From SB21 sp964415295 (GTDB taxonomy: Bacteria; CLD3; SB21), in contig CAYPYN010000003.1 in assembly GCA_964415295.1 (NCBI GenBank), forward strand, positions 434,001 to 498,000: 64,000 bases of DNA, given 5' to 3'. Below the pieces are notes generated by a model. It did not search any database. It was not told where the DNA came from and was given only the letters and a program-made list of their open reading frames with translations. Position 1 is the first letter of the stretch; each line of letters begins with the position of its first letter. A program made the translations under genes and the position numbers. Of this stretch, positions 45,694 to 54,112 are shown piece by piece.

Positions 45694-45705
45694 TTTGATG
45701 ATCCG

Positions 45706-47907
45706 CTAAAAATCGTGTTGTAAAGTGGTGGTCGTTCCGGCCGTGATGGTAACCGTTTTGGTGACCGCCCGGTAGGCCGGGTTCTCGATCTTTATTTTAT
45801 ACGTGCCCGGTTTGAGCTCCAGATTGTCCAGGGGTGGCGACGATCCCATAGGCTTGCCGTCCACATAGATCTTCGCCCATGGGTTTACGATGATCTTCAA
45901 GTAACCTACGGACGCTGTCAATTTCAGTTCGGCTGTGTTCGCCTGGTTTTCCGCGACGGTAATTTTCTTTACAGCCATGAGCGTACCCTTTTGAGCCTTG
46001 ATCTCGCGCGTTCCCGCGGCCACGCTGTCCAGCTGCACAGGTGATTTTCCAACGTTCTTGCCGTCAACAAAGATCTCCGCGTCGACCGGATCGGATGTTA
46101 CGGACAAACGGCCGTACATCTGCTCCAGGCTGGCCGTCAGTTTAACCGTCAGATCGCTATTGACAAGTACCTCCTGCTCGTAAGGCTTGAAGCCCTCTTG
46201 CTTCAGGGACACTTTGTGCTTTCCGAAAGGAACAACATACGTTGTGCCGTCCTTCTCAGGTTTCAACAGAATCTCATTGAGAAACACCTGAAGTTTTTTC
46301 GGATTGGCATCGGCGACCGACAGCGTGCCTTTTCGCACCGTAAGAACCGGTGAGGCTTTGAACTCCCGTCCTTTTCTCAGATCGAAATCTTTTGTCTGGC
46401 TCGCATAATATTCTTTTGAAAATATCAGAGTGTGCTTACCGGCCGGGAAAGGAACGCGGTTGAAAGGCGTGTAGCCGATGAATTTACCGGTGTTGGTTTG
46501 CACGGCGATCATATCCGGCTTGGATGCAATAGTGAGATACGCGGTATCCACACCGGCCGGGAACTGGATCGGTGCCATTTTCATGGCGACATCGAGTTTC
46601 TTCTGTTCGTTCTCTGCAAAAATAAGTTTCGTTTTGAAATCTTCGTAGCCTTCGTGCTGCACCAGCAGTTCGTGCTCGGACGCGGAAATATTGGAAAGGA
46701 TCAATTGACCGTTTTGGATCCGGTACTGCGACGTATCCAGCACGGCACGGCCTTCCAAAATATTCAGCGTAACCTGCAGCGATGATGTGCCGTCGGTCGG
46801 AGCTACCGTCGAATTACCTGAATTCTGTACAACCGGGGCACTTGACCGGCCGAAGATCAGATAACCTGCGATTACTAAAACTGCCGCAACAGCGCCCAAT
46901 ATAGCGAGCATTGGTTTCTTCTTTGGCGGAGCGGACACAGCCGTAGAAGCGGCAGGCGAGGCCGCCGTTGTCGCGGCCGAAGGTACGGATGCCATCATCG
47001 TGGCCGCCGTCTGGCTCGACATAACAACGGTTCCCTGGTAGTCCGCCGGTTTAAAGGCTTGAGTCGCGCCCAGTCCGGCACCGGCGGTATTCTTATAATT
47101 CTGAATATCACGTCCCATGGATTCCGCATCCGGATAACGGTCGGCCGGATTCTTGGCCAGTGCTTTCATCAGAATCTGGTCGAATTGGGCAGGCACCGCC
47201 ATATTGGCAATGGACAATGGTGTCGGATTCTCATGTACGACGCGGTACATGACGGTCGTGATATTATCACCGGGGAAAGCTTTTTCGAAAGTAAGAAGTT
47301 CGTAAAAAACAGCGCCGATGGAGAAAATGTCGGAACGGTTATCCACACCGCGGCCGGTGATCTGTTCAGGTGACATGTAACTTGGCGTTCCAACGACCAT
47401 ACCGGTTTGGGTGGCGCTTGTGGAGGTGATCTTCGCAATGCCGAAATCGGTGATCTTGGCGATGTGATCGTCCGTCAGAACGATATTGGCCGGTTTAATA
47501 TCCCTGTGAATCACGCCATTCTTGTGGGCATAACCGAGTCCGTCGCAGAGCTGGGTCATGATACCGACGATCTGATCGATGGAAAATGGACTTTTTTCCG
47601 AAATGTATTCGTCGAGCGCTTTGCCTTTGATGAATTCCATCGCAATGTACGCCAGTCCTTGTTCCTCGCCCACGTCGTATATAGTAACGATATTGGGATG
47701 GGCCAGACGGCCCGCGGACTGCGCTTCCTGGGAAAACCGGCGTTTGAATTCGGCCAACTGTTCGGCAGGTATCTCTCCCGCGGTTTTTAATGTTTTCAGA
47801 GCAACTGTTCTGCCGATCATGGGGTCAATACCTTTATAGACAATTCCCATGGCGCCCTGTCCTAAAACTTCGGTGACCTCGTACCGGCCAAGCTTCTTTA
47901 TGTCCAC
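45706..47907 (-). CDS. Membrane Ser/Thr protein kinase with PEGA repeats (copy 1)
   Basis: The protein (733 residues) has a Pkn-type kinase domain with Lys38 (VALKTLK), HRDIKPAN (Asp136), DFG (Asp154) and the activation-loop TPSYMSPEQ. One membrane helix (~334-352, MLAILGAVAAVLVIAGYLIF) leads to an outside region with several PEGA domains, with units at GRLSVTSDPVDAEIFVDG and GYLKIIVNPWAKIYVDG. The start is GTG 47907 with GGAG upstream. PEGA domains may bind surface polymers. A paralogue lies at 57101-59251. Confidence 0.93.
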   Translation of the reverse strand: MDIKKLGRYEVTEVLGQGAMGIVYKGIDPMIGRTVALKTLKTAGEIPAEQLAEFKRRFSQEAQSAGRLAHPNIVTIYDVGEEQGLAYIAMEFIKGKALDEYISEKSPFSIDQIVGIMTQLCDGLGYAHKNGVIHRDIKPANIVLTDDHIAKITDFGIAKITSTSATQTGMVVGTPSYMSPEQITGRGVDNRSDIFSIGAVFYELLTFEKAFPGDNITTVMYRVVHENPTPLSIANMAVPAQFDQILMKALAKNPADRYPDAESMGRDIQNYKNTAGAGLGATQAFKPADYQGTVVMSSQTAATMMASVPSAATTAASPAASTAVSAPPKKKPMLAILGAVAAVLVIAGYLIFGRSSAPVVQNSGNSTVAPTDGTSSLQVTLNILEGRAVLDTSQYRIQNGQLILSNISASEHELLVQHEGYEDFKTKLIFAENEQKKLDVAMKMAPIQFPAGVDTAYLTIASKPDMIAVQTNTGKFIGYTPFNRVPFPAGKHTLIFSKEYYASQTKDFDLRKGREFKASPVLTVRKGTLSVADANPKKLQVFLNEILLKPEKDGTTYVVPFGKHKVSLKQEGFKPYEQEVLVNSDLTVKLTASLEQMYGRLSVTSDPVDAEIFVDGKNVGKSPVQLDSVAAGTREIKAQKGTLMAVKKITVAENQANTAELKLTASVGYLKIIVNPWAKIYVDGKPMGSSPPLDNLELKPGTYKIKIENPAYRAVTKTVTITAGTTTTLQHDF

Positions 47908-48176
47908 TTCAACTCCGATTATGAATATGAAATTTGGTTATATCCGGATCGAAAACGCAGAATTTGAGAGAAATATTCTTTTTTGAATTCGGTGAAAAAT
48001 ATAGGCGAAATGTCAAATATTATCAAGTAATTAATTCCGCGAAATCCGTATGCGATCATTCGCCGTTGGTGCATCGAATCCATTTTCCGAATACTGAAGG
48101 ATCCGACCGTGCAATTCCTTTGCATTTAAAAGACCGGTTGGATATATTGCCCCTGTTTAATTGGAAGGAATCGGTT

Positions 48177-49313
48177 GTGAAAAGTCATGATGTGGCGGTG
48201 ATCGGCGCCGGAATCATTGGATTATCGATCGCTTACGAACTGAAATTCCGCAATCCCAAGTTGCGGATCGCTGTTTTAGAAAAGAACACAGCGGGGAAAG
48301 AGGCTTCCTGGGCCTCGGCCGGGATGCTGGAACCCAGGCTGACTGTTACTTCCGAAGCGGTCGGAAACGACGGGCATCGGAGGTTCTTCAATCTCTGTGT
48401 AGAAAGCCAGATCATTTTTGAAGAATACATACGGCGCATCGAATGGGTTAGCAAGACCGATTGCGAGTACAGAAAAGATGGTATTTTGAAGTTGGTCCCG
48501 CCGGGTGAAAATCCGGATAAAGAGCTGGCCCTGATGGCGAGACTGGGCGTGCGCAATCATTATTGGGATCTGGAGACGACTGAAAGGAATGAGCCGGCGT
48601 TGGCTGAAGGTTACTCTGCGATCCATCTGCCCGATCATCATCAGGTGGAAAACCGTAAGACAGTGAAAGCCCTGACGGCCGCCTGTAAAAACCTGGAAAT
48701 AGAAATTTTGGAACACTGCGAGGTCACCGATTTCAGTGTGATGAATGATGCCGTCGCAGGGATCCGATCTCATACGGAAAACTTTTCTGCCGCGCAGTAT
48801 GTGCTGACGGCCGGGAGCTGGTCATCGCAATTTCCCGGATTGCATGGTATCATGCCCGACATACGGCCCATGCGGGGTCAAATCACTTGTCTCCAGATGC
48901 CGAATCCGCAATTCGTCCGGCACGCGGGATACGGACAGGATTTCTATTACGTGCCGCGCAACGACGGCCGTCTTCTTGTCGGATCTACGGTCGAAGATGC
49001 AGGTTTCAATAAGACCGTTTCCGACGATATTACCCGCGATTTCATGCGGAGGCTTGAGGAGATCATTCCTAATTCCATTTACTTCAAACCGGTGGAAACC
49101 TGGTGCGGACTTCGGCCGGCCAGTCCGGACGGCTTCCCCGTGATCGGTCCGACATCGCTGAGCAATTTGTTTGTTGCGACGGGCCACTTCAGGAATGGAA
49201 TTCTGTTGATGCCGATAACAGCTAAACTCATGGCCGATGCGATGCTCGATAATCGGGTCTCGCCGCTGATCGAACCGTTTTCTCCGGCACGCTTAATCGG
49301 AGCAGAAAAATGA
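48177..49313 (+). CDS. thiO: ThiO-like FAD-dependent glycine oxidase
   Basis: This 378-residue FAD enzyme has the ADP-binding GAGIIGLSIAYEL, the ThiO/DAO-type EASWASAGMLEPR loop and the final HFRNGILLMPITAKL. It would oxidise glycine to the imine used in thiamine thiazole synthesis. I chose GTG 48177 (VKSHDVAVIG) with AAGGA 7 bp upstream; the open frame reaches 47934 without similarity. It begins the unit leading to hpnCDE, so a non-thiamine role cannot be excluded. Confidence 0.85.
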   Translation: MKSHDVAVIGAGIIGLSIAYELKFRNPKLRIAVLEKNTAGKEASWASAGMLEPRLTVTSEAVGNDGHRRFFNLCVESQIIFEEYIRRIEWVSKTDCEYRKDGILKLVPPGENPDKELALMARLGVRNHYWDLETTERNEPALAEGYSAIHLPDHHQVENRKTVKALTAACKNLEIEILEHCEVTDFSVMNDAVAGIRSHTENFSAAQYVLTAGSWSSQFPGLHGIMPDIRPMRGQITCLQMPNPQFVRHAGYGQDFYYVPRNDGRLLVGSTVEDAGFNKTVSDDITRDFMRRLEEIIPNSIYFKPVETWCGLRPASPDGFPVIGPTSLSNLFVATGHFRNGILLMPITAKLMADAMLDNRVSPLIEPFSPARLIGAEK

Positions 49314-49813
49314 GAACAAGCCTAGATTCGCTGATGGCATGGCTGGCCGTGACGGCCTGCGGTATCTGGCTTGGAACGATCCTGTTTCTCGGAGGCGCCG
49401 TGGCCCCGGCCGTTTTCAGATTTCTGGAATCGAAGACACAGGCCGGTCTGCTCAACGGCATCATTCTGCACAAAATGAATATTATAGAAGCCGTCTGCGG
49501 CCTTGTTGTGCTGCTCATCTCGTTCTATTTCTATGTCAGATACAGAGGCCGCCTTCGCATGATCCAATTGGCCGGCTCGATCCTGCTTTTGCTAAACCTT
49601 GCTTACTACAGTCGTGTTGTCACTCCTCAGATGGAAGAGTTAAAGACGGTTATTGGAAGTTTTGATGTGCCAAAAACCGAGGATGTTCGTCCGGAAAGGT
49701 CTGAGTTTGAGAGTCTTCACAAACAATATTCTGCCCTTGTCAGTGTCAACCTTGTTTTGCTGTTGACCCTTTCCTTCCTTATCACGCATTCGTCTGACCG
49801 GGAAAAATCATGA
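49310..49813 (+). CDS. DUF4149 membrane protein
   Basis: The 167-residue protein has four predicted membrane helices, with GTILFLGGAVAPAVFRFL near the start and YSRVVTPQMEELK in the middle, the DUF4149 pattern. Its ATG overlaps the thiO stop and its stop overlaps the hpnC start. The function of the family is unknown; the tight coupling ties it to the squalene genes. Confidence 0.85.
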   Translation: MRTSLDSLMAWLAVTACGIWLGTILFLGGAVAPAVFRFLESKTQAGLLNGIILHKMNIIEAVCGLVVLLISFYFYVRYRGRLRMIQLAGSILLLLNLAYYSRVVTPQMEELKTVIGSFDVPKTEDVRPERSEFESLHKQYSALVSVNLVLLLTLSFLITHSSDREKS

Positions 49814-50715
49814 GCGGAGGGAACGGCCGATTATCAGGAGGCAAGCCGGTCAGTTTGGAAGAAGCTTATGCGATCTGCCGGGATTTGGCAAGGAGTCATT
49901 ACGAAAATTTTCCGGTGGCCTCCGTTTTTATTCCCAGAGACAAACGTAAATATTTTTTTGCGGCTTATGCTTTCATGAGAACGGCCGACGATTTTGCGGA
50001 CAATGAAGCGATCGAGATCCATCAGCGTCTGCAGTTGCTGGTGCAATGGCAGGCTCTTCTGGACGCCTGTTATAACGGCGAAGCGAAGGAGCCTGTATTC
50101 ATAGCCTTGCGCGACACGGTGACACGGTGCGGCATTCCGAAGGAATATTTCGATAATCTGCTCAACGCTTTCAAAGTGGATCTTTTCAAAGGCCGTTATC
50201 GTAATTTTGACGAATTGCTCGAATACTGCAATTATTCGGCCAATCCCGTCGGCCGGATCGTACTGTGTATTCTGGGTTACGGTAACCGTGAGGACAAAGA
50301 CGTGATTTTCAAATATTCCGATTCCATTTGTACAGGACTTCAGCTCGCAAATCATTGGCAAGACGTCTTTGTCGACCGAAGAAAGCAGAGGTGTTACGTG
50401 CCGCTGGACGACATGGAGAGATTCGGATATCAGAAAAGCGATTGGGAAGGGTCGGTGGTCAATTCCTCTTTCCAGGAATTGATGGCCTTTGAGACGAACC
50501 GGGCGTCGGAAATTTTTATGAGCGGAAAGCGACTACTGCCGATATTGAGGACACCGGAAAGGTATGAGATCACTTTAATTTGGCTCGGCGGTATGCGGGT
50601 ATTGGAGAAATTAAGGAAAAATAATTTCGATATACTGACGCAAAGGCCCACGATCGGTTGGGCGGATATTGTCTTGATCCTTTTTCGTCTGTTAACAAGA
50701 AGAGTGTACGCATGA
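49810..50715 (+). CDS. hpnC: Hydroxysqualene synthase HpnC
   Basis: This 301-residue protein is in the squalene/phytoene synthase superfamily: FPVASVFIPRDKRKYFFAAYAF, the first Asp-rich motif RTADDFAD, and the second NHWQDVFVD. In the three-gene pathway HpnD makes presqualene diphosphate, HpnC turns it into hydroxysqualene, and HpnE reduces that to squalene. The gene overlaps its neighbours on both sides as ATGA. Confidence 0.92.
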   Translation: MSGGNGRLSGGKPVSLEEAYAICRDLARSHYENFPVASVFIPRDKRKYFFAAYAFMRTADDFADNEAIEIHQRLQLLVQWQALLDACYNGEAKEPVFIALRDTVTRCGIPKEYFDNLLNAFKVDLFKGRYRNFDELLEYCNYSANPVGRIVLCILGYGNREDKDVIFKYSDSICTGLQLANHWQDVFVDRRKQRCYVPLDDMERFGYQKSDWEGSVVNSSFQELMAFETNRASEIFMSGKRLLPILRTPERYEITLIWLGGMRVLEKLRKNNFDILTQRPTIGWADIVLILFRLLTRRVYA

Positions 50716-51566
50716 ACCCCGCATTCAATCCGTCCATAGCGCAATACGTTAGAGAATCGGGGAGCAGTTTCTATTTTCCCATGCTGATGTTCCCGAGAGA
50801 CAAACGCGAAGCGATCATGACGGTTTACGCGTTTTGCCGGTATACGGACGATATGGTGGATGTGGTTCGACCCGACCGCGATCCTTTTGAATTTCTCGAT
50901 CATTGGCGAAAGGAACTTCAAAAAGCGATTGCAGGACGGTCGGAGCTTCAGTTCTTGAACCGCCTCATTCATACCGCGCGCTCCTTCTCGATCCCGGTGG
51001 ACCTTTTTTTTGAGCTGATCCGCGGCGTGGAAATGGACCTGACGAAGAAACGGTACAAGACGTTTGATGAACTTTACGAATATTGCTACCGAGTGGCATC
51101 CACGGTCGGTTTGATGACCGTCAGCATCTTAGGAAAAAAGAACCCGCGCATTGAGTCGTACGCCGTGAACACGGGAATTGCCGTTCAGCTGACCAATATC
51201 ATCCGCGATGTGGCCTCCGACATTCAGAAGGACCGGATCTACATACCGGAACAGGAGATGAATAAGTTCGGCTATACCGAAAAAGATCTCATTCAAAAAA
51301 GGAATACAACGGTTTTCGTCGAATTAATGCGGGAACAATGCCGAAAAGCGGAGGAGTATTACGCTAAAGCCGACGAAGCATACGCCGCGGAACGTTCGTA
51401 TCTTCTTTTTCCTGCACGCGCGATGCAGAATATCTATCACAGGCTTCTGATCAAAACCGAATCCCATCTCGACGACCTTTTTCATAAAAAAATCACGCTT
51501 TCCCTTCCGCAAAAAGCATCCATCGTTCTTAAAACCTGGTGGGACGAAAAACAGTTCTCCCAATGA
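50712..51566 (+). CDS. hpnD: Presqualene diphosphate synthase HpnD
   Basis: The 284-residue product shares the fold with HpnC. The two Asp-rich motifs are RYTDDMVD and NIIRDVASDIQKDRIYIP, the latter typical of the prenyl-diphosphate condensing subgroup. I chose ATG 50712, which overlaps the hpnC stop (ATGA). It condenses two farnesyl diphosphate molecules to presqualene diphosphate. Confidence 0.92.
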   Translation: MNPAFNPSIAQYVRESGSSFYFPMLMFPRDKREAIMTVYAFCRYTDDMVDVVRPDRDPFEFLDHWRKELQKAIAGRSELQFLNRLIHTARSFSIPVDLFFELIRGVEMDLTKKRYKTFDELYEYCYRVASTVGLMTVSILGKKNPRIESYAVNTGIAVQLTNIIRDVASDIQKDRIYIPEQEMNKFGYTEKDLIQKRNTTVFVELMREQCRKAEEYYAKADEAYAAERSYLLFPARAMQNIYHRLLIKTESHLDDLFHKKITLSLPQKASIVLKTWWDEKQFSQ

Positions 51567-52876
51567 CGAAATCCGGCAAATCAGCTGTCGTGATCGGCGG
51601 CGGGCTGGCCGGATTGACGGCGGCTACGCTTTTGTCAAAACGCGGCTGTAAGGTCACGCTTATCGAGCAGAAGAACCGCCTTGGCGGACGAACTTTCTCA
51701 TTTGCAGACCGAACAACCAACGACATCATTGACAACGGTCAACACATGATGATGGGTTGTTATCGGTATACTCTCCGTTGGCTGAATATGCTGGGGCAGG
51801 ATCAATCAAGTCTGTTCACTCGATCGCTGAGATTTAGTTTTGCCGAGCCGAATAAGAAACTCCACGCGTTATATATACCTTCCTCCCCGCGTCCCTTTCA
51901 TCTGATTGCCGCTGTTTTAACATACAGGAATCTTACGGTAAGGGAACGTCTCTCACTACTAAGAGTAGGGGCGCTTCTGACATTCAGAAGTATCCCGGAA
52001 AATATGTCTGTGGAGGATTGGCTCTTGTCGCTCGGACAATCGGCGAACGCGATTAAATATTTTTGGGAACCGATCGTTCTCGCTGTAATGAATGCTTCGC
52101 TAAAACACGCATCGGCCGTTCTTTTTTGTACTGCATTAAAGAGAATGTTCTTAGGTTCCTCCCGAGACGCGGAAGCCCTGATACCCAAGAGCGGTTTGTC
52201 GGAACTCTTTGTACGGCCCGCCGAGGCGCTAATTCGCACCCAAGGAGGAGCCGTTATTTTGAATGCGGAAGTGGAGGAACTGATCTCGGAAAACGATCGA
52301 ATCATAGAGATCAAATTGAAAAATCACGAGCCGATCAGGGCCGACGTATTTGTGAGCGCTCTGCCGCCGATGTCTCTGAGGAAGGTTTTGCCGATTACTT
52401 TTTCTGAAGACATACCTGTGAACAGTTATTCGTCGTCAACGATCCTGTCCGTTTACTTGTGGCTAAATGGCGAGAAGGCCGATCATTTGTTTGAAGGACC
52501 GTTCATCGGCTGCATCCAAACACGTATTCATTGGATATTCAAAAAGTCCCAGAGATTATTGGAGGTAACGATCAGCGATGCGGGGGAATTAGCGAATATG
52601 GACAAGGAAGGTATACTGGATCTAGTTAAGATGGATTTGAAGTCTTTATTCGGCAAATTTGATCCTGAATCCATATCACACTTTCAAGTGATCAAGGAAC
52701 GTTCTGCTACATTCAATCCTCTGGTCGGAAACAGCGGAGCCAAACTTGCGAGCAAAACTATTTACAGGAATCTCTTTCTGGCGGGGGACTGGACGGACAC
52801 AGGAATACCGTCAACAATAGAAAGCGCTGTGCAGAGCGGATTTAAGGCGGCGGATGAGTGTCTTGTCGCTCTTTGA
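51563..52876 (+). CDS. hpnE: Squalene-associated FAD-dependent desaturase HpnE
   Basis: The protein (437 residues) starts MTKSGKSAVVIGGGLAGLTAA, an FAD-binding GxGxxG motif, then KNRLGGRTFSF and the C-terminal FLAGDWTDTGIPSTIESAVQSG motif common to phytoene desaturase-like enzymes. HpnE reduces hydroxysqualene to squalene. I chose ATG 51563, overlapping the hpnD stop (ATGA). No squalene-hopene cyclase gene lies in the window, so the squalene end use is open. Confidence 0.92.
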   Translation: MTKSGKSAVVIGGGLAGLTAATLLSKRGCKVTLIEQKNRLGGRTFSFADRTTNDIIDNGQHMMMGCYRYTLRWLNMLGQDQSSLFTRSLRFSFAEPNKKLHALYIPSSPRPFHLIAAVLTYRNLTVRERLSLLRVGALLTFRSIPENMSVEDWLLSLGQSANAIKYFWEPIVLAVMNASLKHASAVLFCTALKRMFLGSSRDAEALIPKSGLSELFVRPAEALIRTQGGAVILNAEVEELISENDRIIEIKLKNHEPIRADVFVSALPPMSLRKVLPITFSEDIPVNSYSSSTILSVYLWLNGEKADHLFEGPFIGCIQTRIHWIFKKSQRLLEVTISDAGELANMDKEGILDLVKMDLKSLFGKFDPESISHFQVIKERSATFNPLVGNSGAKLASKTIYRNLFLAGDWTDTGIPSTIESAVQSGFKAADECLVAL

Positions 52877-52960
52877 ATTCGTTGTTCCCTGTGCGTGTCC
52901 AAGGGAGCGTTATTATAGATCAAATCAATGTGCGGTTGCATCGATAAGCGTTCGGCTAGG

Positions 52961-52978
52961 CTCAGCTGAGGTCTCAGC
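52961..52978. promoter_or_regulatory. Nested palindromes upstream of the peroxiredoxin gene
   Basis: The 10-bp palindrome CTCAGCTGAG (52961-52970) overlaps a second inverted repeat GCTGAG-GT-CTCAGC (52965-52978), 26 bp before the ATG of the peroxiredoxin gene. The placement suits an operator or mRNA hairpin; this is an observation of symmetry only. Confidence 0.3.
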
Positions 52979-53004
52979 GGCCGTGGTTCTAAAAAAGAAG
53001 TATT

Positions 53005-53466
53005 ATGCTCAAAAAAGGTGACAAGGTCGAATCCTTGCAATTTACCGATTCCGAAGGTAAGTCATACCGTCTGGAGGATTTTACCGGAAAGAAGGCCATT
53101 GGCCTTTTCTTTTACCCGATGGATTTCACGCGGGTCTGTTCCGCGCAGGTCTGTCATTTCAGGGACCGGTTCGGCGAGATCCGGCAACTGGGCGGCGCGG
53201 TTTTCGGCGTCAGTATGGATAGCAACGAAGAACACGAGGCATTCATTGATCGGTTTGAATTGCCTTTTCCGTTGATCTGCGATAAGGATAAGAGACTGGG
53301 AAAATTATTCGGAACATTGCGCCTGGGCGGGATTCTGCGCAACAAACGGGCGACGTTCATCATTTCGCCGAAGGGCGAGATCCTTGAAGTTATTCACAGC
53401 GAATTCAACGCGGATATTCACGCCGACCGTTTTATAGAGATATTACAGTCACTCCCTGCAAGTTGA
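53005..53466 (+). CDS. bcp: Peroxiredoxin, BCP (PrxQ) type
   Basis: This 153-residue protein is a thioredoxin-fold peroxidase with PMDFTRVCSAQVC: peroxidatic Cys45 and Cys50 five residues later. This spacing is the BCP/PrxQ arrangement in which both Cys lie on the same helix. The usual PxxxTxxCT is PxxFTxxCS. It reduces peroxides with thioredoxin. It lies downstream of hpnE, separated by ~128 bp that include the palindromes. Confidence 0.92.
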   Translation: MLKKGDKVESLQFTDSEGKSYRLEDFTGKKAIGLFFYPMDFTRVCSAQVCHFRDRFGEIRQLGGAVFGVSMDSNEEHEAFIDRFELPFPLICDKDKRLGKLFGTLRLGGILRNKRATFIISPKGEILEVIHSEFNADIHADRFIEILQSLPAS

Positions 53467-53486
53467 AATGCTGAATTTGTATAAAT

Positions 53487-53556
53487 TGTCATTCTGAAAG
53501 AATCTTCTTGGATTACAGTTCTTACGTCATTGAACAAAGATTCTTACAGAATGACA
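53487..53556. repeat. REP-like inverted repeat with GTCATTCTG core
   Basis: Arm 53487-53510 (starting TGTCATTCTGAAAGAATC) matches the reverse complement of 53535-53556 (GATTCTTACAGAATGACA) with few mismatches, around a 24-nt loop. A third TGTCATTCT occurs at 53574-53582. The GTCATTCTG core recurs in intergenic repeats of related genomes as I know them. It lies between the convergent bcp and ogt genes. Confidence 0.7.
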
Positions 53557-53589
53557 TGTATGGTTTTTCAAGCTGTCATTCTACAACAA

Positions 53590-54108
53590 CTAAATACCCA
53601 AAGTTCCACCTTGCTCCAATTCCAGCAGAAATTTCTTTTTCTCTAAACCACCGCCGTAACCCGTCAGGCTTCCATTCTTGCCGACCACGCGATGACAGGG
53701 GACAATGATCGCGATCGGATTATTATGATTGGCGCCCCCGACGGCACGAATGGACTGAAGATTACGAATGCGTTTGGCGATGTCGCTGTAACTGCACACC
53801 TGCCCGTATGGAATCTTCAATAGTTGATTCCATACTTTCAGTTCAAACTCCGAGCCCCGCAGATCCAAAGGAACGGTGAACACTTTCCTTGTTCCCGAAA
53901 AATACTCCTGTAGTTCTTTCTCTGCCTGTTCGATCACGCTATTGGAACCTTCGACTAATTCTGCGTCGTAAGTCTTCCTTATCTTACCGGACATTTCTTG
54001 GTATCGCTCGGGTAGATAAAATTCTAAAAAACAGATCTTATCTTCGATAGAACCGAGGACCATCGGGCCGAGGGGTGTCTGGATGTGATAAGAGACGATC
54101 GAAGCCAT
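53590..54108 (-). CDS. ogt: Methylated-DNA-protein cysteine methyltransferase
   Basis: This 172-residue suicide repair protein has the acceptor Cys138 in the PCHRVV motif (IAIIVPCHRVVGKNGSL), the helix-turn-helix arginine region (RAVGGANHNNP) and the GYGGGLEKK segment. It removes O6-alkyl groups from guanine. I use ATG 54108 (MASIVSYHIQ), which starts 4 bp after the glgP stop; an in-frame ATG at 54138 would overlap glgP. Confidence 0.93.
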   Translation of the reverse strand: MASIVSYHIQTPLGPMVLGSIEDKICFLEFYLPERYQEMSGKIRKTYDAELVEGSNSVIEQAEKELQEYFSGTRKVFTVPLDLRGSEFELKVWNQLLKIPYGQVCSYSDIAKRIRNLQSIRAVGGANHNNPIAIIVPCHRVVGKNGSLTGYGGGLEKKKFLLELEQGGTLGI

Positions 54109-54112
54109 ATTG

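Noticed and set aside
43030..47907. A type VI secretion locus
   Set aside because: Only FHA, kinase and TssQ-like parts occur; no sheath, Hcp, VgrG, baseplate or membrane-complex genes are present.
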